From Pseudomonadota bacterium (GTDB lineage Bacteria; Pseudomonadota; Alphaproteobacteria; Rhizobiales; Xanthobacteraceae), in the NCBI GenBank assembly GCA_023404705.1, contig JAEYAU010000117.1:1-11915 (forward strand): a stretch of DNA of 11,915 nucleotides, written 5' to 3'. The notes below the pieces were generated by a model, which had not been told where the DNA came from, searched no databases, and saw only the letters and a program-made list of their open reading frames with translations. The position numbers and the translations under genes were made by a program. Below, one piece after another: positions 1 through 6,894 of this stretch; positions within the stretch are counted from its first letter, which is position 1, and each line of letters opens with the position of its first letter.

Positions 1-363
1 GGCGAGCAGCCCAGCGCCCACCCCCGCCGGCGCGCCCCCCGGCCCGCCATGACATTCGACGCAGTAGCTCTGGAACAGCTGCAGGCCGCGCGTGATCTTC
101 GCGTCATCGGAGAGGTCGGGGACCGCAATATCGCGCGCGCGCCGGCTGATCGAGCGCAGCGCCGTGATCTGCAGCAGCCAGTACATGGGCTGCCAATGCG
201 CGCGTGTCGCCGCAACATTGTATGCACCCGAATAGACGAACACGGCCGCGCCGATGAGACCTGCCACCGCGATCGCCGCAATGGTGATCAGCACCGTGCC
301 GATCACGCGGCGGGCCCTGCGGCCTGCTACTTCACGTCCCGCTTTCTCGCCGGCATCCTGCAT
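1..363 (-). CDS. Membrane-anchored cytochrome c (partial, C-terminus off left edge)
   Basis: The visible part, 121 codons on the minus strand, encodes the N-terminus of a c-type cytochrome. A basic stretch (residues about 10-19, rich in Arg) precedes a single hydrophobic segment at about 20-43, which fits an uncleaved signal anchor placing the heme domain in the periplasm. The heme-attachment motif CVECH is at residues 101-105, followed by a Gly/Pro-rich loop (GGPGG), as in small monoheme cytochromes that accept electrons from periplasmic dehydrogenases. The axial Met would lie beyond the window. Start choice is uncertain: ATG at 363 lacks a good ribosome binding site, and an in-frame GTG at 429 would add 22 residues, but the ATG leaves a more normal N-terminus. 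The gene is divergent from dusA, with about 150 bp between the starts. The electron donor and acceptor cannot be told from what is visible. Confidence 0.8.
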   Translation of the reverse strand, partial: MQDAGEKAGREVAGRRARRVIGTVLITIAAIAVAGLIGAAVFVYSGAYNVAATRAHWQPMYWLLQITALRSISRRARDIAVPDLSDDAKITRGLQLFQSYCVECHGGPGGAPAGVGAGLLA

Positions 364-517
364 GACACGGTCCAGCCCATGCGCGTCCGTCAGCAATAAA
401 GGTTGCGCCGCCCGGAAGGTTCCTGTCACGCGCTGAGCGGCTGCCCGCCAGCCCATTTGCCGCCTCGGGGCGACCCGGCTAGAACGGGCGGGCCCGACTG
501 AACGGACCATTTACGCC

Positions 518-1519
518 TTGAAACACCCGCTGCATCGCTTCTCGGTCGCCCCTATGATGGACTGGACGGACCGGCATTGCCGGTTCTTCCACCGCGTCAT
601 GACGCGCCGGGCGCTGCTCTATACCGAGATGATCACCACGGGGGCGATCATCCACGGCGATCGCGCGCGCCTGCTCGGCTATGACCCGGCGGAGCACCCG
701 GTGGCGCTGCAGCTCGGCGGCTGCGAGCCCGGCAAGCTCGCAGAGGCCGCGCGCATCGGCGCGGAGCTCGGCTACGACGAGATCAATCTCAATGTCGGCT
801 GTCCGTCCGATCGCGTGCAGGGCGGCCGCTTCGGCGCCTGCCTGATGGCGGAGCCCGCGCTGGTCGGCGACTGCGTCGCTGCGATGAAGGCCGCCGTGTC
901 GGTGCCCGTGACCGTGAAGTGCCGCATCGGCATCGACGATCAGGATCCGGAGGACGCGCTGGACACGCTCACGCGCGCGGTCGTCGGCTCGAAGGTCGAC
1001 GCGCTCATCGTGCACGCGCGCAAGGCCTGGCTGAAGGGCCTCTCGCCGAAGGAGAACCGCGAGATCCCGCCGCTCGACTACGATCGCGTCTATCGCCTCA
1101 AGCGCGCCTGGCCCGATCTGCCGGTCATCCTCAATGGCGGTGTCGCCAGCGTCGAGGAGGCGAGGGCGCATCTCGCGCATGTGGATGGCGTGATGATGGG
1201 CCGCGCCGCCTATCAGGAGCCGTGGCGCCTGCTCGCGGTCGATCCCGATATCTTCGACGCGCCGCCGCCCGTCGCAACGCTCAAGGCCGCCGTGGAAGCG
1301 CTATCCCCCTATATCGCGCGCGAGCTATCGCGCGGCACGCGCCTTCATTCCATCACGCGCCATCTGCACGGCCTGTTCCACGCTGTGCCCGGCGCGCGCG
1401 CCTTCCGTCGCCATCTCGCGACCGAATGCGTCAAGCCCGGTGCCGGTCTCGACGACCTGCGCCGCGCGCTCGACCTGATCCGCGACACGGCGGATCTCGA
1501 CGAAACGGTCGCGGCCTAG
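518..1519 (+). CDS. dusA: tRNA-dihydrouridine(20/20a) synthase DusA
   Basis: An FMN-dependent enzyme that reduces uridine to dihydrouridine in the D-loop of tRNA (positions 20/20a), using NADPH, in the cytoplasm. The 333-residue length is normal for DusA. The N-terminal FSVAPMMDWTDRHCR is the family signature at the start of the TIM barrel. The catalytic Cys is Cys95 in the NVGCPSDRV segment, and the FMN-phosphate region is represented by LNGGV and MMGRAAYQEPW in the second half. The DusA-type stretch HARKAWLKGLSPKENR separates it from DusB and DusC. The start is an unusual TTG at 518, preceded by a weak ACGGA about 12 nt upstream; no ATG lies close upstream in frame, and the alternative would be a rare ATT at 509. 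It ends 2 bp before the TSUP transporter gene, so the two are probably co-transcribed, though nothing links their functions. Confidence 0.96.
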   Translation: MKHPLHRFSVAPMMDWTDRHCRFFHRVMTRRALLYTEMITTGAIIHGDRARLLGYDPAEHPVALQLGGCEPGKLAEAARIGAELGYDEINLNVGCPSDRVQGGRFGACLMAEPALVGDCVAAMKAAVSVPVTVKCRIGIDDQDPEDALDTLTRAVVGSKVDALIVHARKAWLKGLSPKENREIPPLDYDRVYRLKRAWPDLPVILNGGVASVEEARAHLAHVDGVMMGRAAYQEPWRLLAVDPDIFDAPPPVATLKAAVEALSPYIARELSRGTRLHSITRHLHGLFHAVPGARAFRRHLATECVKPGAGLDDLRRALDLIRDTADLDETVAA

Positions 1520-1521
1520 CC

Positions 1522-2352
1522 ATGCTGAACATCCCGGTCGGGGAGCTTGCATTGCTCGCAGGCAGCATTCTGATCGGCGGCGTGGTCACGGGCGTGCTCG
1601 CCGGCCTGTTCGGCATCGGCGGCGGCGCCATCATCGTGCCGGTGCTCTACGAGGTGTTCCGCATCGTCGGCGTGCCCGATGACCTGCGCATGCAGCTCTG
1701 CATCGGCACCTCTCTCGCCATCATCGTGCCGACCACGATCAATGCCTATCGCGCGCATCTCAAGAAGGGCGCCGTGATTGCCGGCATCGTGCGGCAGTGG
1801 GCGGTGCCGGCCGTGATCGGCGTGATCCTCGGCTCGATCATCGCGACCTTCGCGCCGGCGGCCGTGTTCAAGATCGCTTTCGTGATCATCGTCAGCTTCA
1901 TTGCCGTGAAGCTGCTGTTCGGGCGCGACAGCTGGCGCATCGCCGAGGACCTGCCGACTGGCTTCCTCATGCGCCTCTACGGTTTCGTCATCGGGCTCGC
2001 GTCCTCGCTCATGGGCGTGAGCGGCGGCTCGATTTCCAACACGATCCTCACGCTCTACGGCAAGCCGATCCACGGCGCGGTGGCGACATCCGCGGGCCTC
2101 GGCGTGCCGATCACGATCGCGGGCACCATCGGCTACGTCCTCGCCGGCCTGCCGCATCAGGGCGCGCTGCCGCCGCTCTCGCTCGGCTTCGTTTCGCTGA
2201 TCGGCTTCGCGCTGATGGCGCCCGTCTCGAGCTTCATGGCGTCCTATGGCGCGCGACTCGCGCACTGGCTGCCCAAGCGCAAGCTCGAGATCGCCTTCGG
2301 CCTGTTCCTGTTCGCCGTGGCGCTGCGGTTTCTGGCGACGCTCGTGTGGTGA
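1522..2352 (+). CDS. TSUP-family membrane transporter (TauE/SafE-like, sulfite exporter family)
   Basis: A 276-residue protein of about eight hydrophobic segments, typical of the TauE/SafE (TSUP) family of inner-membrane carriers for organosulfur or small organic anions. The family's internal duplication is visible. The first-half motif GLFGIGGG is at residues 28-35, followed by a hydrophobic segment ending in PVL. The second-half counterpart MGVSGGS is at about 164-170, with a hydrophilic linker (about 134-147) between halves. The ATG at 1522 was chosen because it lies 2 bp after the dusA stop and starts just before the first membrane helix. A longer reading of the frame from 919 would only be the shadow of dusA. 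The substrate cannot be assigned: the family covers sulfite, sulfoacetate, taurine-related and other anions, and no sulfur-metabolism gene is adjacent. A repeat element begins immediately after the stop. Confidence 0.92.
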   Translation: MLNIPVGELALLAGSILIGGVVTGVLAGLFGIGGGAIIVPVLYEVFRIVGVPDDLRMQLCIGTSLAIIVPTTINAYRAHLKKGAVIAGIVRQWAVPAVIGVILGSIIATFAPAAVFKIAFVIIVSFIAVKLLFGRDSWRIAEDLPTGFLMRLYGFVIGLASSLMGVSGGSISNTILTLYGKPIHGAVATSAGLGVPITIAGTIGYVLAGLPHQGALPPLSLGFVSLIGFALMAPVSSFMASYGARLAHWLPKRKLEIAFGLFLFAVALRFLATLVW

Positions 2353-2354
2353 GG

Positions 2355-2516
2355 CTCGTAGGGTGTGCTCGGCGCGGCACAGCGTGGCGTCGTCACGCAG
2401 GACTGAGATCGCGCCGAGCGCACGCGTCCCACGTTGATGCAGCACGCGTGCGCAAAAGCGGGTCATGCGCTATTGCGAAAACGCGCCGCCCGGGCCGCTT
2501 TTGCACACCCTACAAG
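2355..2516. repeat. Small inverted-repeat element with GTAGGG/CCCTAC ends, between convergent genes
   Basis: GTAGGGTGTGC at 2358-2368 is perfectly inverted at 2503-2513. With one mismatch the ends extend to 14 bp (2355-2368 and 2503-2516). Inside, GCTCGGCGCG (2367-2376) pairs with CGCGCCGAGC (2410-2419), and GCAAAAGCGG (2452-2461) pairs with CCGCTTTTGC (2495-2504), so each half can fold into its own hairpin. The element fills nearly the whole gap between the TSUP stop and the aspartic protease stop and may act as a bidirectional terminator. No flanking target duplication is obvious. A shorter element with similar ends lies at 10332-10414. This suggests an interspersed non-coding repeat (REP- or MITE-like); the family assignment is inference. 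Confidence 0.7.
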
Positions 2517-3218
2517 TCAGGGCGTGCCGCGCAGCACCAGCTTGTCGCCGCGCACTTCCCAGCTCTGCAGCCGGTTGAGGAAGCTCATGCCGAGCAGGTT
2601 GGTCTTGAGCTGCCCGGGCTTGGCGATCAACGCGGGCACCGCGCGCTCGGTGATGCTGCCGACCGCGAGCCGGTCGAGCGTCACCGAAGCGGCGCGCGTG
2701 CGCCCGTTCGCGGTCTCGACCGTGACGTCGTAGTTCAGCACCTCGATCGGAAGTCCGGCGGCTTTCGCCGCCTCTTGCGTCAGCACCACCGCGCTCGCGC
2801 CGGTGTCGAGCACCATGGCGAGGCGGGCGTCGTTGACATGCGCGCCGATCTGGAACTCGCCGCTGCGCGCCCGCGCGATCTCGACCGCGGTGCCGCGGCT
2901 CGCGGCGCGGCCGGGCAGGAACTCCGCCATCACGCGCTCGCCCATGTCGCGCAGGTCGAAGCGGTAGGTGTAGCCGACCGCCAGCAAGAGCGCGATCACG
3001 ATCCAGAACAGCGCGGCCTGGAACGCCTCGTAGATGCGCTCGCGGAACAGCATCACGATCGACGCGCCGATGAACACGACGAGCGAGGCGCGCACCACCA
3101 GCGAGGCGAAATCGTCGTTCGCGAGCCCGCCGACCGTGCCGTCGTCGTGCCGCCAGACGAGCAGCAGCAGCGCTACGCCCAGCACGACCAGCAGCAGCCA
3201 CAACAGGCGATTGCCCAC
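2517..3218 (-). CDS. Membrane-tethered retropepsin-like aspartic protease (TIGR02281-type, clan AA)
   Basis: A 233-residue protein with an N-terminal membrane domain of three hydrophobic segments (about residues 5-22, 38-57 and 66-84), followed by a retropepsin-like domain. The catalytic motif VLDTGAS places the active-site Asp at residue 138. The downstream NLLGMSFLNRL is the conserved C-terminal piece of single-domain bacterial aspartic proteases. Such proteins work as homodimers, here presumably with the protease domain on the periplasmic face; substrates are unknown. The start is GTG at 3218, one base after the TGA of the DUF1289 gene, with a strong GAGGAG ribosome binding site in the end of that gene, so translation is likely coupled. 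It is the last gene of a minus-strand group and converges on the TSUP gene across a repeat. The family call is firm; the physiological role is not known. Confidence 0.92.
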   Translation of the reverse strand: MGNRLLWLLLVVLGVALLLLVWRHDDGTVGGLANDDFASLVVRASLVVFIGASIVMLFRERIYEAFQAALFWIVIALLLAVGYTYRFDLRDMGERVMAEFLPGRAASRGTAVEIARARSGEFQIGAHVNDARLAMVLDTGASAVVLTQEAAKAAGLPIEVLNYDVTVETANGRTRAASVTLDRLAVGSITERAVPALIAKPGQLKTNLLGMSFLNRLQSWEVRGDKLVLRGTP

Positions 3219-3219
3219 G

Positions 3220-3417
3220 TCAGTTCTCCTCGCCCGCCGTCACGCCCTGCCGGCGCGTCGCCAGCCGGCCCGGCAGGGCGGCCATGATCCGCTGCCGCTC
3301 CGCGTCCGGCATCGTGCCCCAGCGCGCGATCTCGGCGAGCGTGCGCCCGCAGCCGATGCACAGGTCCGACACCGGATCCATGGTGCAGACCCTGGTGCAG
3401 GGAGAAGCAATGGCCAT
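3220..3417 (-). CDS. DUF1289 four-cysteine small protein
   Basis: A 65-residue protein that is almost entirely the DUF1289 domain (PF06945). Four cysteines at about residues 7, 11, 20 and 23 form C-x3-C-x8-C-x2-C in SPCTRVC...DLCIGCGRT, followed by LAEIARW, the other hallmark. The Cys spacing suggests a metal-binding knuckle (zinc or Fe-S), but the domain has no established function. The ATG at 3417 was preferred over ATG 3438 and ATG 3507: it has a GGGA five bases upstream and puts the SPC motif near the N-terminus, as in relatives I recall. Its TGA is separated by a single base from the GTG of the aspartic protease gene. It lies about 100 bp downstream of the histidine kinase gene on the same strand and could be read with it. 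Confidence 0.9.
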   Translation of the reverse strand: MAIASPCTRVCTMDPVSDLCIGCGRTLAEIARWGTMPDAERQRIMAALPGRLATRRQGVTAGEEN

Positions 3418-3519
3418 GAGGTCCCGATCCGATTCCATCGGCCAACATAGGGCCGCGGGGCCGGAACACAATATGAGGGCGTTTGCGCCGCAGGCCGGCA
3501 GCACCATCGCGGATCCACC

Positions 3520-5118
3520 TCAGTAGGCGCGCTGGTGCGCGCGGCGCGGATCCGGATCGGCCTGGATCGGCGGAGCCGGTTCCTCGAGCGGGCCGAGGGC
3601 GGACATCACCCGCTCGGGCGGGAAGGTGACGATGACCTCGGTTCCCTCGCGCAGCTTGGAGCGCAGCGTGAAGGTGCCGCCATGCAGGTCGATCAGGTTC
3701 TTGGCGATCGGCAGGCCGAGGCCGGTCCCTTGCTCGGCGGACTTGATGGCATTGCTGCCCTGGCCGAACGAGGCGAGCACGATCGGGATCTCGTCCTCGG
3801 GAATGCCGGGGCCGGTGTCGCGCACGCTGAGATACTGGCCGCTCGACGCGGTCCAGCCGACCTTGAGCCAGATCTCGCCGCCCTGAGGCGTGAACTTGAT
3901 CGCATTGGAGAGCAGGTTGAGGCAGATCTGCCGCACCGCGCGCTCGTCCGCCCAGAGCCGCGGCAGGTCGGGCTCGAACACCTCGTGGATCACCAACCCG
4001 CGATTCTTGGCGCGCAGCTTGAGCAGGTGGTGGCAGTCCTCGACGATCTGCGTGAGCGAGGTCGCTTCCTCGTTGAGCTCGTAGCGGCCCGCCTCGATGC
4101 GCGAGAGGTCGAGGATCTCGTTGATCAGGTTGAGCAGGTGCACGCCCGAATTATGGATGTCGCCCGCATATTCCTTGTAGGTCGGCACCGCATGCGGGCC
4201 GAACACCTCGCTCTTCATCACTTCCGAGAAGCCGAGGATCGCATTGAGCGGCGTGCGCAGCTCGTGGCTCATCTGTGCGAGAAAGCGCGACTTGGCGATA
4301 TTGGCGGCCTCGGCACGGCGGCGCGCTTCGTCGGAGATCGCCTTCGCCTGCTCGATCTCGCCGATCAGCGCGTCCTTCTCGGCGCGCGCCTCGATGCTGG
4401 CGAGCGTGGTCGAGTAGAGGCGATAGGCCAGCATCGTGAAGTAGCCCTGCGCGGTCAGCGCCATGGCGGCCAGGATGTAGCCCTGCACGTCGCCGCGCAG
4501 CGCGAAGTCGAGCGCCACCGCAAAGGTGACGGGTGCCGTCGCGGCCAGCATCGCGACCGGCAGGCTCGACGCGAGCATGCTCGCGGCAGCGACCACGAGC
4601 AGCATCACGAACAGCGTGAAGGAGGTGGCATCCGGATCGGCGCGGATGATCGCGATGACGTTCATCATCCAGCCGAGACCCGAGAACAGGTCGAGCAGGA
4701 CGAAGCGCACGCGCCACTGGTTGATGTTCACATTGGCCGGCGGCTCGGCCAGGAACTTGCGGCACTTGGCGCCGATCACGGTCTGCACGACCAGCACGCC
4801 CAGCGTCCAGACGCCGGCGACGATCGGTCCGACCCAGAGCCCGGAGAGGAAGCCGACCGAGGCGACCAGCAGCACGATGGCGAGCGAGGCGGAGAGGCGG
4901 GTCTGCGCGAACTGGCGCAGCAGCTCGTAGTCGAAGGCCGGTCGCGTTCCCGTGGTCGAGGTCAGGCGGTCGCGCGCCTCGCGCACGCGCTGGGTCGCGT
5001 CGCGCCGGCGGCTCTGGGCCGCCTTTTCCGCAGGCGTGGAAATGCCGAGCTCTTCGCTCGTCATCGCGGTCATGGAGGGGGCGCCCGACATCGAGTTGGT
5101 CGATAATTTCTCCCCCAT
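3520..5118 (-). CDS. Membrane sensor histidine kinase (PleC/DivJ-like catalytic core)
   Basis: A protein of about 532 residues. A soluble, charged N-terminus (about 1-75) is followed by six hydrophobic segments in three pairs (about 76-120, 136-185 and 186-235), a short coiled-coil linker (about 245-275) and a HisKA/HATPase_c core. The H-box SHELRTPLNAILGFSEV carries the phospho-acceptor His at about residue 285. Further on are the N box (NLLSNAIKF), G1 (RDTGPGIPEDE), F (FGQGS) and G2 (GTGLGLPIA) boxes. The core resembles the PleC/DivJ/PdhS type of Alphaproteobacteria, but no PAS or periplasmic sensor domain is visible, so the signal may be sensed in the membrane. No response regulator lies in the window. 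The start is ambiguous among ATG 5118 (TAAGG three bases upstream, chosen), 5091, 5073 and 5064. It is divergent from a GST gene. Confidence 0.93.
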   Translation of the reverse strand: MGEKLSTNSMSGAPSMTAMTSEELGISTPAEKAAQSRRRDATQRVREARDRLTSTTGTRPAFDYELLRQFAQTRLSASLAIVLLVASVGFLSGLWVGPIVAGVWTLGVLVVQTVIGAKCRKFLAEPPANVNINQWRVRFVLLDLFSGLGWMMNVIAIIRADPDATSFTLFVMLLVVAAASMLASSLPVAMLAATAPVTFAVALDFALRGDVQGYILAAMALTAQGYFTMLAYRLYSTTLASIEARAEKDALIGEIEQAKAISDEARRRAEAANIAKSRFLAQMSHELRTPLNAILGFSEVMKSEVFGPHAVPTYKEYAGDIHNSGVHLLNLINEILDLSRIEAGRYELNEEATSLTQIVEDCHHLLKLRAKNRGLVIHEVFEPDLPRLWADERAVRQICLNLLSNAIKFTPQGGEIWLKVGWTASSGQYLSVRDTGPGIPEDEIPIVLASFGQGSNAIKSAEQGTGLGLPIAKNLIDLHGGTFTLRSKLREGTEVIVTFPPERVMSALGPLEEPAPPIQADPDPRRAHQRAY

Positions 5119-5277
5119 AAACCTTAACGGCGGCCTGAAAATCATGGTTAACGGCCTATCGCGGTCTCGCCCGGCGGACGCGCATGCGCGCCCCGAACCC
5201 GCCTTGACCCGAAGTCGGGGAGCATGGTCGAGTGCCGGCCGGGGACGTGCGCAACTCAGGTGCACCTGGGAGACGTC
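5119..5277. promoter_or_regulatory. Divergent intergenic region, kinase / GST: candidate control sites
   Basis: Both promoters must lie in this 159-bp gap. On the plus strand TTAACGGC occurs twice, at 5124-5131 and 5148-5155, 24 bp apart start to start, directly upstream of the kinase start. Two perfect 12-bp palindromes are present: CGCGCATGCGCG (5179-5190) and CAGGTGCACCTG (5257-5268), the latter touching the GST ribosome binding site. About three palindromes of that length are expected by chance in 12 kb, so these are weak candidates. I see no convincing -35/-10 pair. Confidence 0.3.
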
Positions 5278-5886
5278 ATGAGACTGTTCGACAGCGGGCG
5301 CGCGCCGAACCCGCGGCGGGTTCGCATTTTCCTGGCCGAGAAGGGCATGCAGGTGCCGACCGAGCAGGTCGACATCGCGGCCCTCCAGCACAAGACCCCG
5401 GAATTCACCGCCCTCAACCCGCTGCAGCGGCTGCCCGTCCTGCAGCTCGAGGACGGCACGGTGATCAGCGAGTCCGTGGCGATCTGCCGCTACTTCGAGG
5501 GGCTGCGCCCGGAGCCGCCGCTGTTCGGGCGCGGCGCCAGGGAGGAGGCGCTGGTCGAGATGTGGAATCGGCGTCTCGAGATCAACCTGCTCGCGGCGGT
5601 CGCGGCGGTCTTCCGCCACCTGCATCCGGCCATGCGCGAGCTCGAAGACCAGGTCCCCGAATGGGGCGAGGCCAACAAGCCGCGCGTGCTCGAATTCCTG
5701 CGATTTCTGGATCGCGCGCTGAAGGACAACCTGTTCGTCTGCGGCGAGCATTATACGATCGCGGACATCACCGGCATGGTCGCGGTGGACTTCATGAAGC
5801 CCGCGAAGCTGGCTGTCCCTGACGACCTCGTCAATTTGCGGCGCTGGTACGGCCAGGTCGCGGCGCGGCCGAGCGCGGGCGCGTGA
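5278..5886 (+). CDS. Glutathione S-transferase family protein
   Basis: A 202-residue cytosolic GST: an N-terminal thioredoxin-like glutathione-binding domain (about 1-78) followed by an all-helical C-terminal domain. The N-terminal DSGRAPNPRRVRIFLAEKG, the cis-proline in RLPVL (Pro53) and the glutathione gamma-glutamyl contact ES (Glu65-Ser66, in VISESVAICRYFE) are in the expected places. In the C-terminal domain TIADITGMVAVDF matches the N-capping region that stabilises GST folds. The ATG at 5278 has GGGAG six bases upstream; a longer frame from 5224 is not supported by a binding site. The stop is followed after a single base by the ATG of the metallo-hydrolase gene, so the two are probably one transcription unit. 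The substrate is unknown: detoxification conjugation and peroxidase or thiol-transfer roles are all possible. Confidence 0.93.
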   Translation: MRLFDSGRAPNPRRVRIFLAEKGMQVPTEQVDIAALQHKTPEFTALNPLQRLPVLQLEDGTVISESVAICRYFEGLRPEPPLFGRGAREEALVEMWNRRLEINLLAAVAAVFRHLHPAMRELEDQVPEWGEANKPRVLEFLRFLDRALKDNLFVCGEHYTIADITGMVAVDFMKPAKLAVPDDLVNLRRWYGQVAARPSAGA

Positions 5887-5887
5887 C

Positions 5888-6625
5888 ATGCGGCTCACGA
5901 TCCTCGGATCCGGTGATGCGTTCGGCTCCGGCGGCCGCTTCAACACCTGCTTCCTGGTCGAGTTCGCCGAGCGCAAGATTTTGCTCGACTGCGGCGCCTC
6001 CTCGCTGGTCGCCATGCGCGCGCGCGGCCTCGATCCGAACCTGATCGAAGGCGTGATCCTCTCGCATCTGCACGGCGATCACTACGGCGCGCTGCCGTTC
6101 CTGCTGCTCGACGCGCAGCATGCGAGCCACCGCACGCATCCGTTCACGATCGCGGGCCCGCCCGGCACCCGTGCGCGTCTCGAAGGCCTGATCGAGGCGA
6201 TGTTTCCGCGCGCCTGGTCGACCAAGTGGCGCTTCCCACTGGAGATCGTCGAGATCCCGCTCGGCGTCCCAACCCAGGTGCTCGGTCTCACGGTGACGAC
6301 GGCGGAGGTCGTGCACTTCTCGGGCACGCCCTCGACGGCGGTTCGTCTCACGGACGGCGAAAAGACGCTCGCCTATTCGGGCGACACCGAGTGGACCGAC
6401 GCGCTCCTCGGGATCGCCAAGGACGCCGACCTCTTCATCGTCGAATGCTACGACTTCGCGCGCGATCTCACGGGCCACATGAGCTGGGGGACGCTGAAGA
6501 CGCGCAGCTTCGGCGCCCGCCGCGTGATGGTCACGCACATGAACCCGAGCATGCTCGCGCATGTCGGGGACGTGAAGGCGGCCGGTCTCCTCGTCGCCGA
6601 GGACGGCGCCACGATCACGATCTGA
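5888..6625 (+). CDS. RNase Z-like metallo-beta-lactamase-fold hydrolase
   Basis: A 245-residue MBL-fold protein. The metal-binding motif HLHGDH spans residues 60-65 (His60, His62, Asp64, His65). Other likely ligands are His143 (EVVHFSG), Asp166 (YSGDTEW), His197 (TGHMSW) and His217 (VTHMN). This His/Asp order resembles the RNase Z / Lactamase_B_2 branch. The protein is shorter than true RNase Z (about 300 residues or more), and I see no recognisable exosite arm, so tRNA 3' processing is not assured; a small-molecule esterase or phosphodiesterase is equally possible. It starts one base after the GST stop and is probably translated with it. A GST-linked MBL hydrolase could act on glutathione thioesters, but that is inference only. 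A strong hairpin lies 28 bp after the stop. Confidence 0.88.
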   Translation: MRLTILGSGDAFGSGGRFNTCFLVEFAERKILLDCGASSLVAMRARGLDPNLIEGVILSHLHGDHYGALPFLLLDAQHASHRTHPFTIAGPPGTRARLEGLIEAMFPRAWSTKWRFPLEIVEIPLGVPTQVLGLTVTTAEVVHFSGTPSTAVRLTDGEKTLAYSGDTEWTDALLGIAKDADLFIVECYDFARDLTGHMSWGTLKTRSFGARRVMVTHMNPSMLAHVGDVKAAGLLVAEDGATITI

Positions 6626-6652
6626 TGATGTCCTGAAAGCTGAAGGGAAAGC

Positions 6653-6683
6653 ACCTGGCCAGGAGCCCCTGCCTGGACCAGGT
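6653..6683 (+). terminator. Stem-loop after the GST-MBL gene pair
   Basis: ACCTGGCCAGG (6653-6663) pairs with CCTGGACCAGGT (6672-6683) with one bulged A and an 8-nt loop, 28 bp after the hydrolase stop. A second, competing pairing joins GGAGCCC (6662-6668) to GGGCTCC (6701-6707). No T-run follows directly; a TTTTT lies at 6724-6728. It is either a terminator lacking a classical U-tract or part of a structured RNA. Confidence 0.45.
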
Positions 6684-6878
6684 CCGAAGTTGTTCCCCCT
6701 GGGCTCCCGATGTTGTGAAGGCATTTTTCGGAAGCCACGCCGGACACTACGTCAGCCGCGGACGCCCAGGAATTCGGACGAATCCTGATGGGTCCCGTCC
6801 GCATGGCGCCTCGACGTTAGCCAGCCCGAAAAAATCGCCAACCGCTTGTCGAATGGCAGTCCCGCCAATCGTCATTCT

Positions 6879-6894
6879 TGTGACGGCCATCACG
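6879..6894. promoter_or_regulatory. CRP/FNR-like site TGTGA-N6-TCAC
   Basis: TGTGA (6879-6883), a 6-nt spacer and TCACG (6890-6894) match the CRP/FNR superfamily consensus TGTGA-N6-TCACA at nine of ten positions. It sits about 75 bp upstream of the start of the small ORF at 6969, a sensible activator distance, but no clear -35/-10 pair accompanies it. Confidence 0.3.

Noticed and set aside
919..1521. N-terminal extension of the TSUP transporter frame
   Set aside because: It overlaps dusA in another frame and is Arg/Ala-rich; the transporter starts normally at ATG 1522.
1516..2466. 316-codon minus-strand frame opposite the TSUP gene
   Set aside because: His/Asp/Arg-rich shadow of a hydrophobic membrane protein; no ribosome binding site or domain.
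3527..3542. GCGCGC-TGGT-GCGCGC hairpin at the end of the kinase gene
   Set aside because: It lies inside the coding end, is low-complexity GC, and has no T-run, so it is not a convincing terminator.
3535..5106. 523-codon plus-strand open frame across the kinase gene
   Set aside because: Its composition (Arg, Gly, Asp, His, Glu-rich, no domain) is that of an antisense shadow of a GC-rich gene; the minus strand encodes a complete histidine kinase here.
5179..5268. Two perfect 12-bp palindromes as operators
   Set aside because: About three are expected by chance in a window of this length; kept only as a note in the intergenic feature.
5119..6015. Upstream extension of the kinase frame on the minus strand
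   Set aside because: It runs antisense through the GST and hydrolase genes and shows no domain; the frame is open only because of high GC.
6645..6720. Possible 4.5S (SRP) RNA because of CCAGGTCCGAAG
   Set aside because: The conserved SRP RNA core (GGTCCGGAAGGAAGCAGCC-like asymmetrical loop) is not present on either strand.
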